Notes: a model not told the origin generated them from the letters alone. Positions 47,813 to 56,224 are shown, numbered from the stretch's first letter. The stretch is 64,000 bases of DNA from Lentiprolixibacter aurantiacus (GCF_026241225.1 NZ_JAPFQP010000003.1:248001-312000), one strand, 5' to 3'. Program-made: numbers and translations.

Positions 47813-48943
47813 TTACAAACGTTTATCCATGTTCTTAACCATTTTGGACTTCCATGCTGCGAAATCTCCCTGAATAATCCGTTCACGCGCTTCTCTCACA
47901 AGCCAAAGATAAAAACCCAGATTGTGAATTGTAGCGATCTGTTTGCCAAGATATTCATTAGCAGCGAACAAGTGGCGGAGATAGGCCTTGCTGTATTCCC
48001 GGTCCACAAAGGTAGTCCCCTGTGGGTCAATGGGGGAAAAATCTGCCTCCCATTTCTTGTTTTTGATATTAATCGTACCCTCCGCAGTGAACAACATGCC
48101 ATTCCTCGCATTACGGGTAGGCATCACACAATCGAACATGTCAATCCCCAGGGCAATATTTTCAAGGATGTTGATTGGGGTACCCACACCCATCAGATAG
48201 CGGGGTTTGTCTTCCGGCAGAACATCACAAACCGCTTCGCTCATGGCATACATCTCTTCGGCCGGTTCGCCTACCGATAGGCCTCCGATGGCATTCCCGG
48301 GGGCACCGGCTTCGGCTATATATTCGGCCGACTGTATCCTCAGGTCTTTGTAAACTGAACCCTGAACAATAGGAAAGAAGGCTTGCTCGTAACCATATTC
48401 AAAGGGAAGTTTCTCCAAATGGGCCATGCACCGGTCCAGCCAGCGATGGGTAAGCTTCATAGAGCGTTTGGCATATTCGTAATCGCAGGGATAGGGCGTG
48501 CATTCATCAAAGGCCATGATGATGTCTGCACCTATAGTACGTTGTATCTCCATAACATTTTCGGGGGTGAACATATGGAGGGAACCGTCTATATGCGATT
48601 TGAATTTCACCCCTTCCTCCCTGATCTTCCTGTTGGCCGACAGGGAATAGACCTGATAACCCCCACTGTCTGTAAGGATATTGCGGTCCCATCCCATAAA
48701 TTTATGCAAACCCCCGGCAGCCTTTAGCACTTCAAGTTTGGGCCGCAAGTACAGGTGATAGGTATTTCCCAGGATGATATCCGGATCTATTTCCTCGCGC
48801 AATTCCTTTTGATGTACACCTTTAACTGAGGCCACCGTGCCTACCGGCATAAAAATCGGGGTCTTTATCTCCCCATGATCCGTGGTGATAATCCCTGCCC
48901 TGGCCTTACTCCTCAGGTCCTTATGTTGTAATGAAAATTCCAA
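47813..48943 (-). CDS. tgt: Queuine tRNA-ribosyltransferase, TTG start
   Basis: 376 residues from TTG 48943. Read there the protein begins (M)EFSLQHKDLRSKARAGI, the normal Tgt N-terminus; the longer frame to an ATG at 48982 contains a probable -7 box and so cannot be translated from that transcript. Catalytic features are present: LTDSGGYQVYSL and FDCVMPTRNARNG. It exchanges guanine for preQ1 at the wobble base of tRNA. The zinc site is altered: where CxCxxC is expected the sequence reads DPQGTTFVDREYSKAYL with no Cys, although the later His (ATIHNLGFYL) remains. Confidence 0.93.
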   Translation of the reverse strand: MEFSLQHKDLRSKARAGIITTDHGEIKTPIFMPVGTVASVKGVHQKELREEIDPDIILGNTYHLYLRPKLEVLKAAGGLHKFMGWDRNILTDSGGYQVYSLSANRKIREEGVKFKSHIDGSLHMFTPENVMEIQRTIGADIIMAFDECTPYPCDYEYAKRSMKLTHRWLDRCMAHLEKLPFEYGYEQAFFPIVQGSVYKDLRIQSAEYIAEAGAPGNAIGGLSVGEPAEEMYAMSEAVCDVLPEDKPRYLMGVGTPINILENIALGIDMFDCVMPTRNARNGMLFTAEGTINIKNKKWEADFSPIDPQGTTFVDREYSKAYLRHLFAANEYLGKQIATIHNLGFYLWLVREARERIIQGDFAAWKSKMVKNMDKRL

Positions 48944-48960
48944 TTCGAAATTTGAATGAA

Positions 48961-48968
48961 CAAAGATA
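48961..48968 (-). promoter_or_regulatory. -7 box of the tgt-lptG transcript
   Basis: TATCTTTG on the minus strand matches TAnnTTTG, 17 bp before the TTG start of tgt. The -33 element is not clear: a TTTG exists but only 11 nt away. Confidence 0.45.
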
Positions 48969-49048
48969 GTCATCCTGCCCAAAGCTTTTCCTTAAGGTTT
49001 CAATAAAGTTTGAACCCCCTTTTCCGTTAATAAATACTAATAACTCCT

Positions 49049-49080
49049 GTTGTAGAAGCCAACCTAAGGACTTACTTTTG
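49049..49080 (+). promoter_or_regulatory. Promoter of the split transketolase genes
   Basis: GTTG (49049-49052), 20-nt spacer, TACTTTTG (49073-49080), then the ATG at 49104. Confidence 0.6.
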
Positions 49081-49103
49081 GCGACAATAAAAATCGCATC
49101 AGC

Positions 49104-49949
49104 ATGCCGGAAAAACACCCTTTGCAGGACCTGGTAACCCAGACCAGGCGGGATATTGTCAGGATGGTTCACAAGGTGAATTCTGGTCACCCGGGGGGCT
49201 CCCTGGGTTGTACCGAATTTTTCATAGCCCTCTACCATGAGATCCTGGAAATAAAAACAAATTTTGATATGGATGGGATAGGCGAAGACTTGTTTTTCCT
49301 GTCCAATGGACATATCTCTCCCGTGTATTACAGTACCCTGGCACGAAGGGGTTATTTCCCGGTGGACGAACTCAACACCTTCAGGCTGATCAACTCCAGG
49401 TTGCAGGGGCACCCAACTACTCACGAAGGCTTACCCGGTGTAAGGATTGCCTCGGGCTCACTGGGACAGGGGATGTCTGTAGCCATTGGTGCTGCCCTGG
49501 CGAAAAGACTGAACAAGGACCCTCACCTCGTCTACAGCCTTCATGGAGATGGAGAACTGCAGGAAGGGCAGAACTGGGAAGCCATTATGTTCGCTGCAGC
49601 CAAAAAAGTAGACAACCTTATCGCTACTGTAGACTTGAACGGACAGCAGATAGACGGTCCTACCGAGGAGGTGATGTCCCTTGGCAATGTCAGGGCCAAA
49701 TTTGAAGCATTTGGATGGGATGTGCAGGAGATCAAAGAAGGCAATAATCTTGAAGCCATCCTTGAAGGAATGCGGAAAGCGAAACAGCATACCGGAAAAG
49801 GAAAACCTGTCTGTGTCTTGCTGGAAACGGTTATGGGTAATGGCGTGGATTTCATGATGCATACGCACGCATGGCACGGGAAAGCCCCTAACGATGAACA
49901 ACTGGAAATTGCTCTGGCACAAAATCCGGAAACTATAGGGGACTACTAA
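49104..49949 (+). CDS. Transketolase, N-terminal (thiamine-pyrophosphate) subunit
   Basis: 281 residues covering only the TPP-binding domain: VNSGHPGGSLGCTEFF, SLGQGMSVAIGAALAKR and the Mg/TPP motif GDGELQEGQNWEAIMFAA. The pyrimidine and C-terminal domains are encoded by the next gene, 19 bp downstream, so this is a naturally split transketolase, not a broken gene. It works in the non-oxidative pentose phosphate pathway. Confidence 0.95.
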   Translation: MPEKHPLQDLVTQTRRDIVRMVHKVNSGHPGGSLGCTEFFIALYHEILEIKTNFDMDGIGEDLFFLSNGHISPVYYSTLARRGYFPVDELNTFRLINSRLQGHPTTHEGLPGVRIASGSLGQGMSVAIGAALAKRLNKDPHLVYSLHGDGELQEGQNWEAIMFAAAKKVDNLIATVDLNGQQIDGPTEEVMSLGNVRAKFEAFGWDVQEIKEGNNLEAILEGMRKAKQHTGKGKPVCVLLETVMGNGVDFMMHTHAWHGKAPNDEQLEIALAQNPETIGDY

Positions 49950-49968
49950 TTTTAGGAATTCAGCATTG

Positions 49969-50925
49969 ATGAAAAAATATACAGATCAGGGGAAAAAAGA
50001 TACGCGAAGTGGCTTTGGGGCCGGACTTACAGAACTGGGCAGAAAAAATAATAAAGTGGTTGCCCTATGCGCTGACCTAATAGGGTCTTTGAAGATGGAT
50101 ACCTTTATGGCGGAGAATCCAGACCGTTTCTTTCAGGTGGGTATTGCCGAGGCTAATATGATGGGTATCGCCGCAGGGCTTACCATTGGCGGATATATTC
50201 CCTTTACCGGAACCTTCGCCAACTTTTCTACCGGAAGGGTATACGACCAGATAAGGCAATCCATTGCCTATTCTCACAAGAATGTAAAGATCTGTGCTTC
50301 CCACGCCGGGCTGACTCTCGGTGAGGACGGGGCAACACACCAGATCCTCGAAGATATAGGCCTTATGAAGATGCTCCCCGGAATGACGGTAATCAACACT
50401 TGCGATTTCAACCAAACCAAGGCGGCCACTCTTGCCATAGCAGAACATCACGGTCCCGTTTACCTCAGATTTGGGAGGCCCAAAGTACCTAATTTCACTC
50501 CGGAAAATCAATCCTTCGAAATTGGCAAAGCTTTAGTGCTTCAGGAGGGGACAGATGTTACCATCGCGGCTACAGGCCACCTCGTCTGGGAGGCACTTGT
50601 TGCAGCCGAAAACCTGAATAATCAGGGAATCAGTGCCGAAGTACTGAATATCCATACCATTAAACCCCTGGATGAAGAAACGTTGTTGCAATCTGTAGCA
50701 AAAACAGGCTGCATTGTATCAGCTGAGGAGCACAATTATCTGGGCGGTCTGGGAGAAAGTATTTCACGCACCCTTTCCAGGCATAATCCTACTCCACAGG
50801 AATTTATAGCCACTCAGGACACTTTCGGTGAAAGTGGTACACCTGCACAACTTATGGAAAAATACGGGCTGAACAATAAAGCCATAGAAGAGGCCGTTCT
50901 ACAGGTGTTGAAACGAAAGGCTTAA
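49969..50925 (+). CDS. Transketolase, C-terminal (pyrimidine) subunit
   Basis: 318 residues from ATG 49969 (a TTG precedes it). Contains the pyrimidine-binding domain with the family Glu in QVGIAEANMMGIAAG, SHAGLTLGEDGATHQ, and the C-terminal transketolase domain (EEHNYLGGLGESISRTL). Completes the split enzyme with the preceding gene. Cytosolic heteromer by analogy with other split transketolases. Confidence 0.95.
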   Translation: MKKYTDQGKKDTRSGFGAGLTELGRKNNKVVALCADLIGSLKMDTFMAENPDRFFQVGIAEANMMGIAAGLTIGGYIPFTGTFANFSTGRVYDQIRQSIAYSHKNVKICASHAGLTLGEDGATHQILEDIGLMKMLPGMTVINTCDFNQTKAATLAIAEHHGPVYLRFGRPKVPNFTPENQSFEIGKALVLQEGTDVTIAATGHLVWEALVAAENLNNQGISAEVLNIHTIKPLDEETLLQSVAKTGCIVSAEEHNYLGGLGESISRTLSRHNPTPQEFIATQDTFGESGTPAQLMEKYGLNNKAIEEAVLQVLKRKA

Positions 50926-50973
50926 TAAGCGGCATCTTTTTTGATGCCCTTTAGCCAATTAAACGAACATCTT

Positions 50974-51573
50974 ATGAAAAAAACACTTCTTTTAGTGGCC
51001 CTGGTTGGTATGACCACGGCTGCCCTGGGGCAAAGAGGTCCCGGATTCGGTATCAAAGCTGGTTTAAACTACAATTCCAATGGCGACTATATTGAAGCCA
51101 CGCAAACCGCTGCAGAAAACCCTGACCGCAATGTAGGCTATCATATTGGTGTCTACGGGAAATTGGGGAACCAGGTTTACCTGAGGCCGGAGATCATATA
51201 CACCAAAACCAAGTCTGATTACAGTGGGAATGATTTTGACATGAGCAAACTCGATATCCCTGTACTGGTTGGGACAAAGGTTATTGGACCTCTGCACGTT
51301 TTTGGCGGACCTGCCTTTCAGTATATCCTGGATACGGAATTTGATGGCATATCCATAGATGATATCGAAAACGATTTCTCGGTAGGCCTGCATTTTGGTG
51401 TGGGAGTGAATCTTGGCGGCATTGGGCTGGATTTGAGATATGAACGCGGATTTAGTGAAAATGAAGCGCGATTTATAAACCGAAACATCACATCGGTTGA
51501 AGATAGACTGGACACCCGTCCGGACCAGTTAATCCTGAGCTTGTCTATCAATCTGAATAAGAAAAAAACGTAA
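50974..51573 (+). CDS. Outer-membrane beta-barrel protein (PorT-like porin family)
   Basis: 199 residues from the Met at 50974 (MKKTLLLVALVG), a signal peptide ending ALGQ. The mature part alternates hydrophobic and polar residues in about eight strands (FGIKAGLNYNSNGDY, YHIGVYGKLGNQVYLRPEIIYT, GVGVNLGGIGLDLRYERGF), typical of the outer-membrane beta-barrel domain widespread in Bacteroidota. No specific function. Follows transketolase by 48 bp; ends at a strong terminator. Confidence 0.85.
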   Translation: MKKTLLLVALVGMTTAALGQRGPGFGIKAGLNYNSNGDYIEATQTAAENPDRNVGYHIGVYGKLGNQVYLRPEIIYTKTKSDYSGNDFDMSKLDIPVLVGTKVIGPLHVFGGPAFQYILDTEFDGISIDDIENDFSVGLHFGVGVNLGGIGLDLRYERGFSENEARFINRNITSVEDRLDTRPDQLILSLSINLNKKKT

Positions 51574-51583
51574 TAAAAAGAAA

Positions 51584-51614
51584 TCCCCTGCTACTACAGC
51601 AGGGGACTTTTTTT
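51584..51614. terminator. Bidirectional terminator, barrel gene and FKBP gene
   Basis: 9-bp stem TCCCCTGCT / AGCAGGGGA, loop ACTAC, then a run of T; the reverse strand also reads into T-rich sequence, serving leftward FKBP, whose stop it abuts. Confidence 0.88.
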
Positions 51615-52566
51615 AGGGATTATCCCGATCGAGGTAATCCGGAATACCATCCCCATCCCCATCAGGGAAAGTGAGATTACCAAATTCGTCTATAATTATT
51701 TCATCCCTTGTTGGCGTTCCGTCCTGATCATCATCGCTATCCACATGGTTAGCCAGTTCTAGCAATCGAAAGTTGCGCTCCTGCTCTACGTCTGTATTGT
51801 CATTGGTAACATCTCCATCGCCATCCAGGTCTTCCAGAATAGAAGGAATACCATCGTTGTCGTAGTCTGTGTTCTCCACATACAAGCCCACTTCAATTTT
51901 GAAAATCAAAGGGGAGTAACTGGGTATACCATTAATAATCGTATTGAAATATCCCAGTCCGGAAGGAATGAACATAACTCCCACCCCAGCATTGGAAATA
52001 GCCGTTGTGCCGTCAGGATTCACAATAATATCATCCCCGGTCTTAAATTTGGACACCCCTTCACGATATCCCCTAAGGGTAAAAGGGAGGTATTGCCAGA
52101 CATGGGTTGAAGTTGCATCGAAAACAGAACCGTTCAGCAGACTGCCTTCATACTTCAGAAAAGTTGAGTCTGCCCTTGTAGGAGTACCGCCAACCCCTTC
52201 CCTCGCAGATAAGTAGTACATGGTGTGATCTACCGTTTCACCAGCATCAAGACCAAAATCTTCAGATTCTATGGTAACGGTAACAGATTTCAATTCAGGC
52301 CTGTCTATCAGGGCAATCTTGTCGGTATTTTCGCCGGCTATGGTATCCAGGACAATGCGATAATCAAAGTCTGCTGGTGGATTCTCAAAATCCTCATAAT
52401 TGTAAAAATGCGTGGAAAGATACTCCTGGAGCGCTGCCGCATCCTCTGTAGCCACCTCGCTTAACAATCTCGGGGGAGCCACGCTGAAATTTCCGTCATC
52501 ATCATTGTTACAAGAAAAAAGTACGGCCACTAAGGCCACTGTAAAAAATGCTCTCAATACCTGCAT
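51613..52566 (-). CDS. FKBP-type peptidyl-prolyl isomerase lipoprotein with Asp-rich calcium-type tail
   Basis: 317 residues from the Met at 52566, where a lipoprotein signal begins (MQVLRAFFTVALVAVLFSC); the longer frame to 52674 would hide it. CNNDDD after the anchor fits surface export. The middle holds an FKBP domain (FLKYEGSLLNGSVFDAT, FMIPSGLGYF-like region as MFIPSGLGYFN). The last 80 residues carry Asp-rich repeats (DYDNDGIPSILEDLDGDGD, DGDGDGIPDYLD) like thrombospondin type 3 calcium loops. Folding helper in the envelope by family; the tail may bind calcium. Confidence 0.88.
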   Translation of the reverse strand: MQVLRAFFTVALVAVLFSCNNDDDGNFSVAPPRLLSEVATEDAAALQEYLSTHFYNYEDFENPPADFDYRIVLDTIAGENTDKIALIDRPELKSVTVTIESEDFGLDAGETVDHTMYYLSAREGVGGTPTRADSTFLKYEGSLLNGSVFDATSTHVWQYLPFTLRGYREGVSKFKTGDDIIVNPDGTTAISNAGVGVMFIPSGLGYFNTIINGIPSYSPLIFKIEVGLYVENTDYDNDGIPSILEDLDGDGDVTNDNTDVEQERNFRLLELANHVDSDDDQDGTPTRDEIIIDEFGNLTFPDGDGDGIPDYLDRDNP

Positions 52567-52643
52567 TACACTGCTTTTGGGTGCCGCAAGATACAATTTT
52601 CCCCTATTTTTGCTGAAGTCCTTAACAAACATTTTGCCTGGAC

Positions 52644-53012
52644 ATGCGAATAGACAAGTTCTTATGGTGCACACGGTATTTCAAAACGCGCAGCATAGCT
52701 ACCACGGCGTGCCAGAAGGGCCAGGTTAGAATAAACGAACAGGTGGTTAAACCTTCACGAGAAGTCTACCCTTCAGACAAAATCATTGTCCGAAAGAACC
52801 AGATCGATTATCAGCTTGAAGTTTTAGGCATTCCTGATAGTCGTGTCGGCGCAAAGCTGGTAAACCTGTATCGCAAGGACACCACTCCTGAAGAAGCCCT
52901 TAAACACAATGAACTGCTTCAGCACGCTAAGGACCACTATCGGAAAAAAGGCACGGGGCGACCAACGAAGAAAGACCGTCGGGATATTGAAGACTACCTG
53001 GATGAAACTTGA
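52644..53012 (+). CDS. S4-domain RNA-binding protein (Hsp15-like)
   Basis: 122 residues opening with an S4 domain MRIDKFLWCTRYFKTRS..QVRINEQVVKPSREV and ending in a basic, Lys/Arg-rich tail (YRKKGTGRPTKKDRRDI). This is the Hsp15/YrfH type, which in E. coli binds stalled large subunits carrying peptidyl-tRNA. The methyltransferase gene begins inside its last codons. Confidence 0.9.
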   Translation: MRIDKFLWCTRYFKTRSIATTACQKGQVRINEQVVKPSREVYPSDKIIVRKNQIDYQLEVLGIPDSRVGAKLVNLYRKDTTPEEALKHNELLQHAKDHYRKKGTGRPTKKDRRDIEDYLDET

Positions 53013-53583
53013 TAAAAACTACTGGGAAGAACGCTATCTGGAAAACAAACTGGGATGGGATATCGGATATGTTTCTACCCCTATCAAAACCTATGTAGAC
53101 CAGTTGGATGACACTTCCCTTAAAATACTCATCCCTGGTGCAGGAAGGGGCTATGAAGCCCGTTATTTACATGAAAATGGCTTCAAAGAGACATATGTGG
53201 TGGACATTGCTTCACAACCGCTCCGGCATATTGGTGAAGTATGTCCGGATTTTCCACCGGAGCATTTGCTGGAGAATGATTATTTCAAGATAGAAGAAAA
53301 GGAGTTCGACCTTATTCTTGAGCAAACCTTTTTTTGCGCACTGGCCCCCCGGCTTAGGCCCCAATACGTAAAAAAAATGTATGAGCTGCTTAAACCGGGA
53401 GGAATCCTGGTCGGACTGCTTTTTGATTTTCCCCTGTCCGATTCGGGTCCGCCATTCGGTGGCAGTGCTGAGGAGTACCATGAGCTGTTCCGGGATAGTT
53501 TTACAATTCAAAAACTGGAGCGGGCCCATAATTCTATTCCGCCTAGACAAGGTAAAGAACTCTTTTTTATCTTTGAGAAATAA
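53002..53583 (+). CDS. SAM-dependent methyltransferase, thiopurine methyltransferase family
   Basis: 193 residues from ATG 53002, overlapping the S4 gene by 11 bp. N-terminus MKLDKNYWEERYLENKLGWD is typical of the family; SAM-binding loop ILIPGAGRGYEARYL; then EQTFFCALAPRLRPQYV and KPGGILVGLLF. Methylates a small molecule, possibly a thiol or metalloid (family knowledge); the real substrate is unknown. Confidence 0.9.
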   Translation: MKLDKNYWEERYLENKLGWDIGYVSTPIKTYVDQLDDTSLKILIPGAGRGYEARYLHENGFKETYVVDIASQPLRHIGEVCPDFPPEHLLENDYFKIEEKEFDLILEQTFFCALAPRLRPQYVKKMYELLKPGGILVGLLFDFPLSDSGPPFGGSAEEYHELFRDSFTIQKLERAHNSIPPRQGKELFFIFEK

Positions 53584-53593
53584 AGCAGCTATC

Positions 53594-54091
53594 ATGGCCA
53601 ACCGCATTTTGTCGCACCAGCAGATTCAACATAAGATCAGGCGTATCGCATACCAGATATACGAGACCAATGTGGATGAAGACAAAATTATCCTGGCAGG
53701 CATCGTTGGCGGAGGATTGGAATTTGCCAAAAAGATCCAAAGGGTACTTCGAAAGATCACGGATGCAGAGATTGTGCTCTGCAAAGTCCAGATGGATAAA
53801 AAAAATCCACTGGGAAGTGGGGTAAAAACCTCTCTTGCCGAAGCTGATTATACCAATCAATCAGTTGTTCTGGTGGATGATGTATTGAATTCAGGAACCA
53901 CCCTGATCTACGGAGTGCACCATTTCCTGCAAACCCCACTGAAAAAATTGAAGACTGCCGTGCTGGTAAACCGCAACCACAAAAAATATCCGGTCAAAGC
54001 AGATTTCAAAGGGATATCCCTCTCTACCTCCCTGCAAGAACACGTGGAGGTTACCTTTGAAAGCAAAAATGACGGGGTATATTTAGATTAG
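53594..54091 (+). CDS. Phosphoribosyltransferase domain protein (PyrR-like)
   Basis: 165 residues from ATG 53594. The PRPP-binding motif VVLVDDVLNSGTTLIYG is intact, with the short N-terminal hood of type I PRTases and the VLVNRNHKKYPVKADFKG part seen in PyrR-related proteins. It may be a nucleobase salvage enzyme or a regulator; sequence does not separate the two. Third gene of the S4-methyltransferase-PRTase cluster. Its 3' end overlaps convergent aroK by 9 bp. Confidence 0.88.
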   Translation: MANRILSHQQIQHKIRRIAYQIYETNVDEDKIILAGIVGGGLEFAKKIQRVLRKITDAEIVLCKVQMDKKNPLGSGVKTSLAEADYTNQSVVLVDDVLNSGTTLIYGVHHFLQTPLKKLKTAVLVNRNHKKYPVKADFKGISLSTSLQEHVEVTFESKNDGVYLD

Positions 54092-54598
54092 TATCCCGGT
54101 AATTTCCTTGGCAATTTCCTGAACCGATTTGTTATCACTTTTAATGATATGAGGCGCCTGCATGTAGAAAGGCTGGCGTTCAAAAAGGTGTTTCCCAATG
54201 AATTCAGGAAGCTCTTCATCAGGCAGGTGACTGATTAAGGGGCGGTCTTCCTTTTCACTACTAAGCCTTTCTACCAAAGCAGGTATCCCTATTTTGAGGT
54301 AGAAAACCTGGGTGGTGGCCTGCAAAATAAGCGTCATATTCCCACTGTAGCAAGGTGTCCCTCCCCCAAGGGCCAGAACAAAAGGACCATCAGATTCCAG
54401 TATCGCTTTCAGCACCTGATGCTCCATTTTCCTGAAATAGATCTCTCCTTTTTCTTTGAAAATTTCAGGGATGCTTTGCCCGGCCTCTGATTCAATAAGG
54501 GTATCCAGGTCCATGGCCTGGAGATTGAGTTTCTCCCCCAAAAGCCTGGCTACGGTTGATTTGCCGCTCCCCATATATCCCAGAAGGACAATTTTCAT
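54083..54598 (-). CDS. aroK: Shikimate kinase
   Basis: 171 residues, standard length. Walker A GYMGSGKST (7-15), shikimate-binding Asp in MDLDTLIE, Arg in YFRKMEH, GGGTPCYSGN, and the lid DRPLISHL. It phosphorylates shikimate for aromatic amino acid synthesis. Leftward, its promoter region lies next to that of tRNA-Lys. Confidence 0.95.
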   Translation of the reverse strand: MKIVLLGYMGSGKSTVARLLGEKLNLQAMDLDTLIESEAGQSIPEIFKEKGEIYFRKMEHQVLKAILESDGPFVLALGGGTPCYSGNMTLILQATTQVFYLKIGIPALVERLSSEKEDRPLISHLPDEELPEFIGKHLFERQPFYMQAPHIIKSDNKSVQEIAKEITGILI

Positions 54599-54671
54599 TC
54601 GTTGGATTTTGGCAAAAATGAATCAAAAAGGAGGGAAATCAAAGAAAAGCCGAATTTATGTTTTAATTAGG

Positions 54672-54702
54672 ATTGAAAAATAAATTATAGATATTATATT
54701 TG
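54672..54702 (+). promoter_or_regulatory. Promoter of tRNA-Lys
   Basis: ATTG (54672-54675), 19-nt spacer, TATATTTG (54695-54702): optimal spacing and -7 box of the Bacteroidota housekeeping promoter, 27 bp before the mature tRNA. Confidence 0.65.
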
Positions 54703-54729
54703 CACCCTCCAAGCGCGAGCGCGGAAAAA

Positions 54730-54802
54730 GACCTGGTAGCTCAGTTGGTAGAGCATCTCCCTTTTAAGGAGAGGGTCCTGGGTTCGAGCCCCAGCCGGGT
54801 CA
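54730..54802 (+). tRNA. tRNA-Lys, anticodon TTT
   Basis: 73 nt fold into a full cloverleaf: acceptor GACCTGG / CCGGGTC (one G-U), D arm GCTC-AGTTGGTA-GAGC, anticodon arm TCTCC-CTTTTAA-GGAGA, T arm CTGGG-TTCGAGC-CCCAG, discriminator A. CCA is not encoded. Single, with own promoter and terminator. Confidence 0.97.
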
Positions 54803-54813
54803 CGATCAAGTAC

Positions 54814-54842
54814 AAATCCCTGCTAAAAAGCAGGGATTTTTG
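54814..54842 (+). terminator. Terminator of tRNA-Lys
   Basis: 11-bp stem AAATCCCTGCT / AGCAGGGATTT, loop AAAA, followed by T. Confidence 0.88.
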
Positions 54843-54869
54843 CTTTCAGGGAATACATAAGAGGAACAA

Positions 54870-54893
54870 GAAAGCACCCAAGTGGGTGCTTTC
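54870..54893 (-). terminator. Terminator of the Gly-rich lipoprotein gene
   Basis: 10-bp perfect stem GAAAGCACCC / GGGTGCTTTC with a 4-nt loop, 38 bp past the leftward stop at 54932; minus-strand sequence after it is TTGTT. Confidence 0.7.
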
Positions 54894-54931
54894 ATTATTA
54901 TTTAAAACAAGATAAAACTCATTGGCTTTGT

Positions 54932-56224
54932 TTAATGATGGTCGCCGCCACCGCCGCCGCCGCCGCTGCCGCCGCAATTACCCTGGCCACTGCCGCCGCC
55001 ACCACCTTGGCCGCCGCCGCCTTCTTTCAGAGTGATGTCCATATAGGTAAGATTATTTACCGGATCAATTTTGGCTACACCACCTTTGGATTGTTCGCCA
55101 TCGTCACCTTCACCATCATCTTCATGTGCTGTAGAAGCTATCTTAGCATCTTCCTCTTCTACTGCGTAGAAGATTTCTGTGAATTCATCAAAAAAGGTAT
55201 TTAATGCCACCATTCCTCCATCCTGGTCAAGGCTAAATGTTATTCGATAGTCACCAACATCTTCATTGAGGTGTCTTACCTTCCAGGTATAACCATAAAT
55301 AATTTTACCCTTTACATTCACTTCGGCATTGTAATATCCAGGCCCATCTTCGGCCTCATACACTGCCTGATTTAATATGGGTTCATTTATCAAATCCTCT
55401 CCTCCTTGTCCATGGGCCTCGGTCCACATCTTCAGATCGGAATCCCAGGTTAAATCTTCCGGACTGATTGAATCATGAGGAACATTTAATTTCTGGATGG
55501 TGAGTCGCGCATTGTGCGAATAAACCGTTGCTTGTGTTCCGGGTCCAAAAAGAACAGTGGAATCCAGTTCTGTTTGCAATCCATGAATTTCATCTATACC
55601 CCAGCTATCCACATGCCTCATAGCATATTCCACCGCTGGCGTAGCAAGATTTTCATATAATACTACTTCTACACGCACCATAGAGTTGATACCCCAATCA
55701 ATGGATTCAAGATTATCACCCCAATCGATAATATCAACATTCACGGGTTCAGTAGCGTAAAAATTGTCTGCCTGCCATACATTAGATTCTACTTTCTGAA
55801 TGTATGCCCTGTATACGGTACTGGTTCCGTCTCCAGGTTCAGTCCCGTCTGCACATAAGGAAGGCATTAGACTATTTGGCATACAGCTAAATACAGGGGC
55901 AGAAGGGTCAATAGGATCCTCTCCCCAAACATACCACCATTCTCCTTCCAGTACGACTTCTCCAGGTACTGGGGGTTCCCTCAGGGTTTTGGCAAAGCCA
56001 TCCGACCAAATAACCGGGAAGGAAAGGTTATTCCCTGCTGTTGGTTCTTCATCAAAAACCAAGGGAGTAACGTCTTCCAACATTTCAGCTAATGATAGGG
56101 TATCCCGAATGATGTTTTCAACAATTACTTCTTCCGTAATTATTTCTTCCTCTGTACATTGGGCTAGTATAAGAAGTAAAAAAGCGCCCAATGCACTTAA
56201 CAGGAATACTTGACATTTTTTCAT
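54932..56224 (-). CDS. Large lipoprotein with Gly-rich, His-ending tail; function unknown
   Basis: 430 residues. Lipobox LILAQC followed by an acidic run (TEEEIITEEVIVENII) consistent with surface export. The mature core (about 40-365) is rich in Trp, Asp and Glu with no motif I recognise. An acidic linker (HEDDGEGDDGEQ) leads to a 25-residue tail of Gly with Gln, Ser, one Asn and one Cys, ending DHH. The coding DNA for the tail is GC-rich GCC/GGC-type repeats, unlike its neighbours. Possibly a surface polymer-binding or metal-binding protein; this is speculation. Confidence 0.7.
   Translation of the reverse strand: MKKCQVFLLSALGAFLLLILAQCTEEEIITEEVIVENIIRDTLSLAEMLEDVTPLVFDEEPTAGNNLSFPVIWSDGFAKTLREPPVPGEVVLEGEWWYVWGEDPIDPSAPVFSCMPNSLMPSLCADGTEPGDGTSTVYRAYIQKVESNVWQADNFYATEPVNVDIIDWGDNLESIDWGINSMVRVEVVLYENLATPAVEYAMRHVDSWGIDEIHGLQTELDSTVLFGPGTQATVYSHNARLTIQKLNVPHDSISPEDLTWDSDLKMWTEAHGQGGEDLINEPILNQAVYEAEDGPGYYNAEVNVKGKIIYGYTWKVRHLNEDVGDYRITFSLDQDGGMVALNTFFDEFTEIFYAVEEEDAKIASTAHEDDGEGDDGEQSKGGVAKIDPVNNLTYMDITLKEGGGGQGGGGGSGQGNCGGSGGGGGGGDHH

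Noticed and set aside
48944-48982. ATG 48982 or 48973 as tgt start
   Set aside because: This stretch contains the probable -7 promoter box and extends beyond the conserved Tgt N-terminus.
49104-50925. Transketolase broken by a frameshift
   Set aside because: Both halves have their own start, complete domain borders and a 19-bp gap; split transketolases are normal in many bacteria.
54955-55025. CRISPR or microsatellite array in the GCC repeats
   Set aside because: No regular spacers; the repeats keep the reading frame and encode a Gly tail.
54935-55204. Ala-rich open frame opposite the Gly-rich tail
   Set aside because: It is the complement of the GGC repeats of the lipoprotein gene, which has a signal peptide, terminator and sensible composition.
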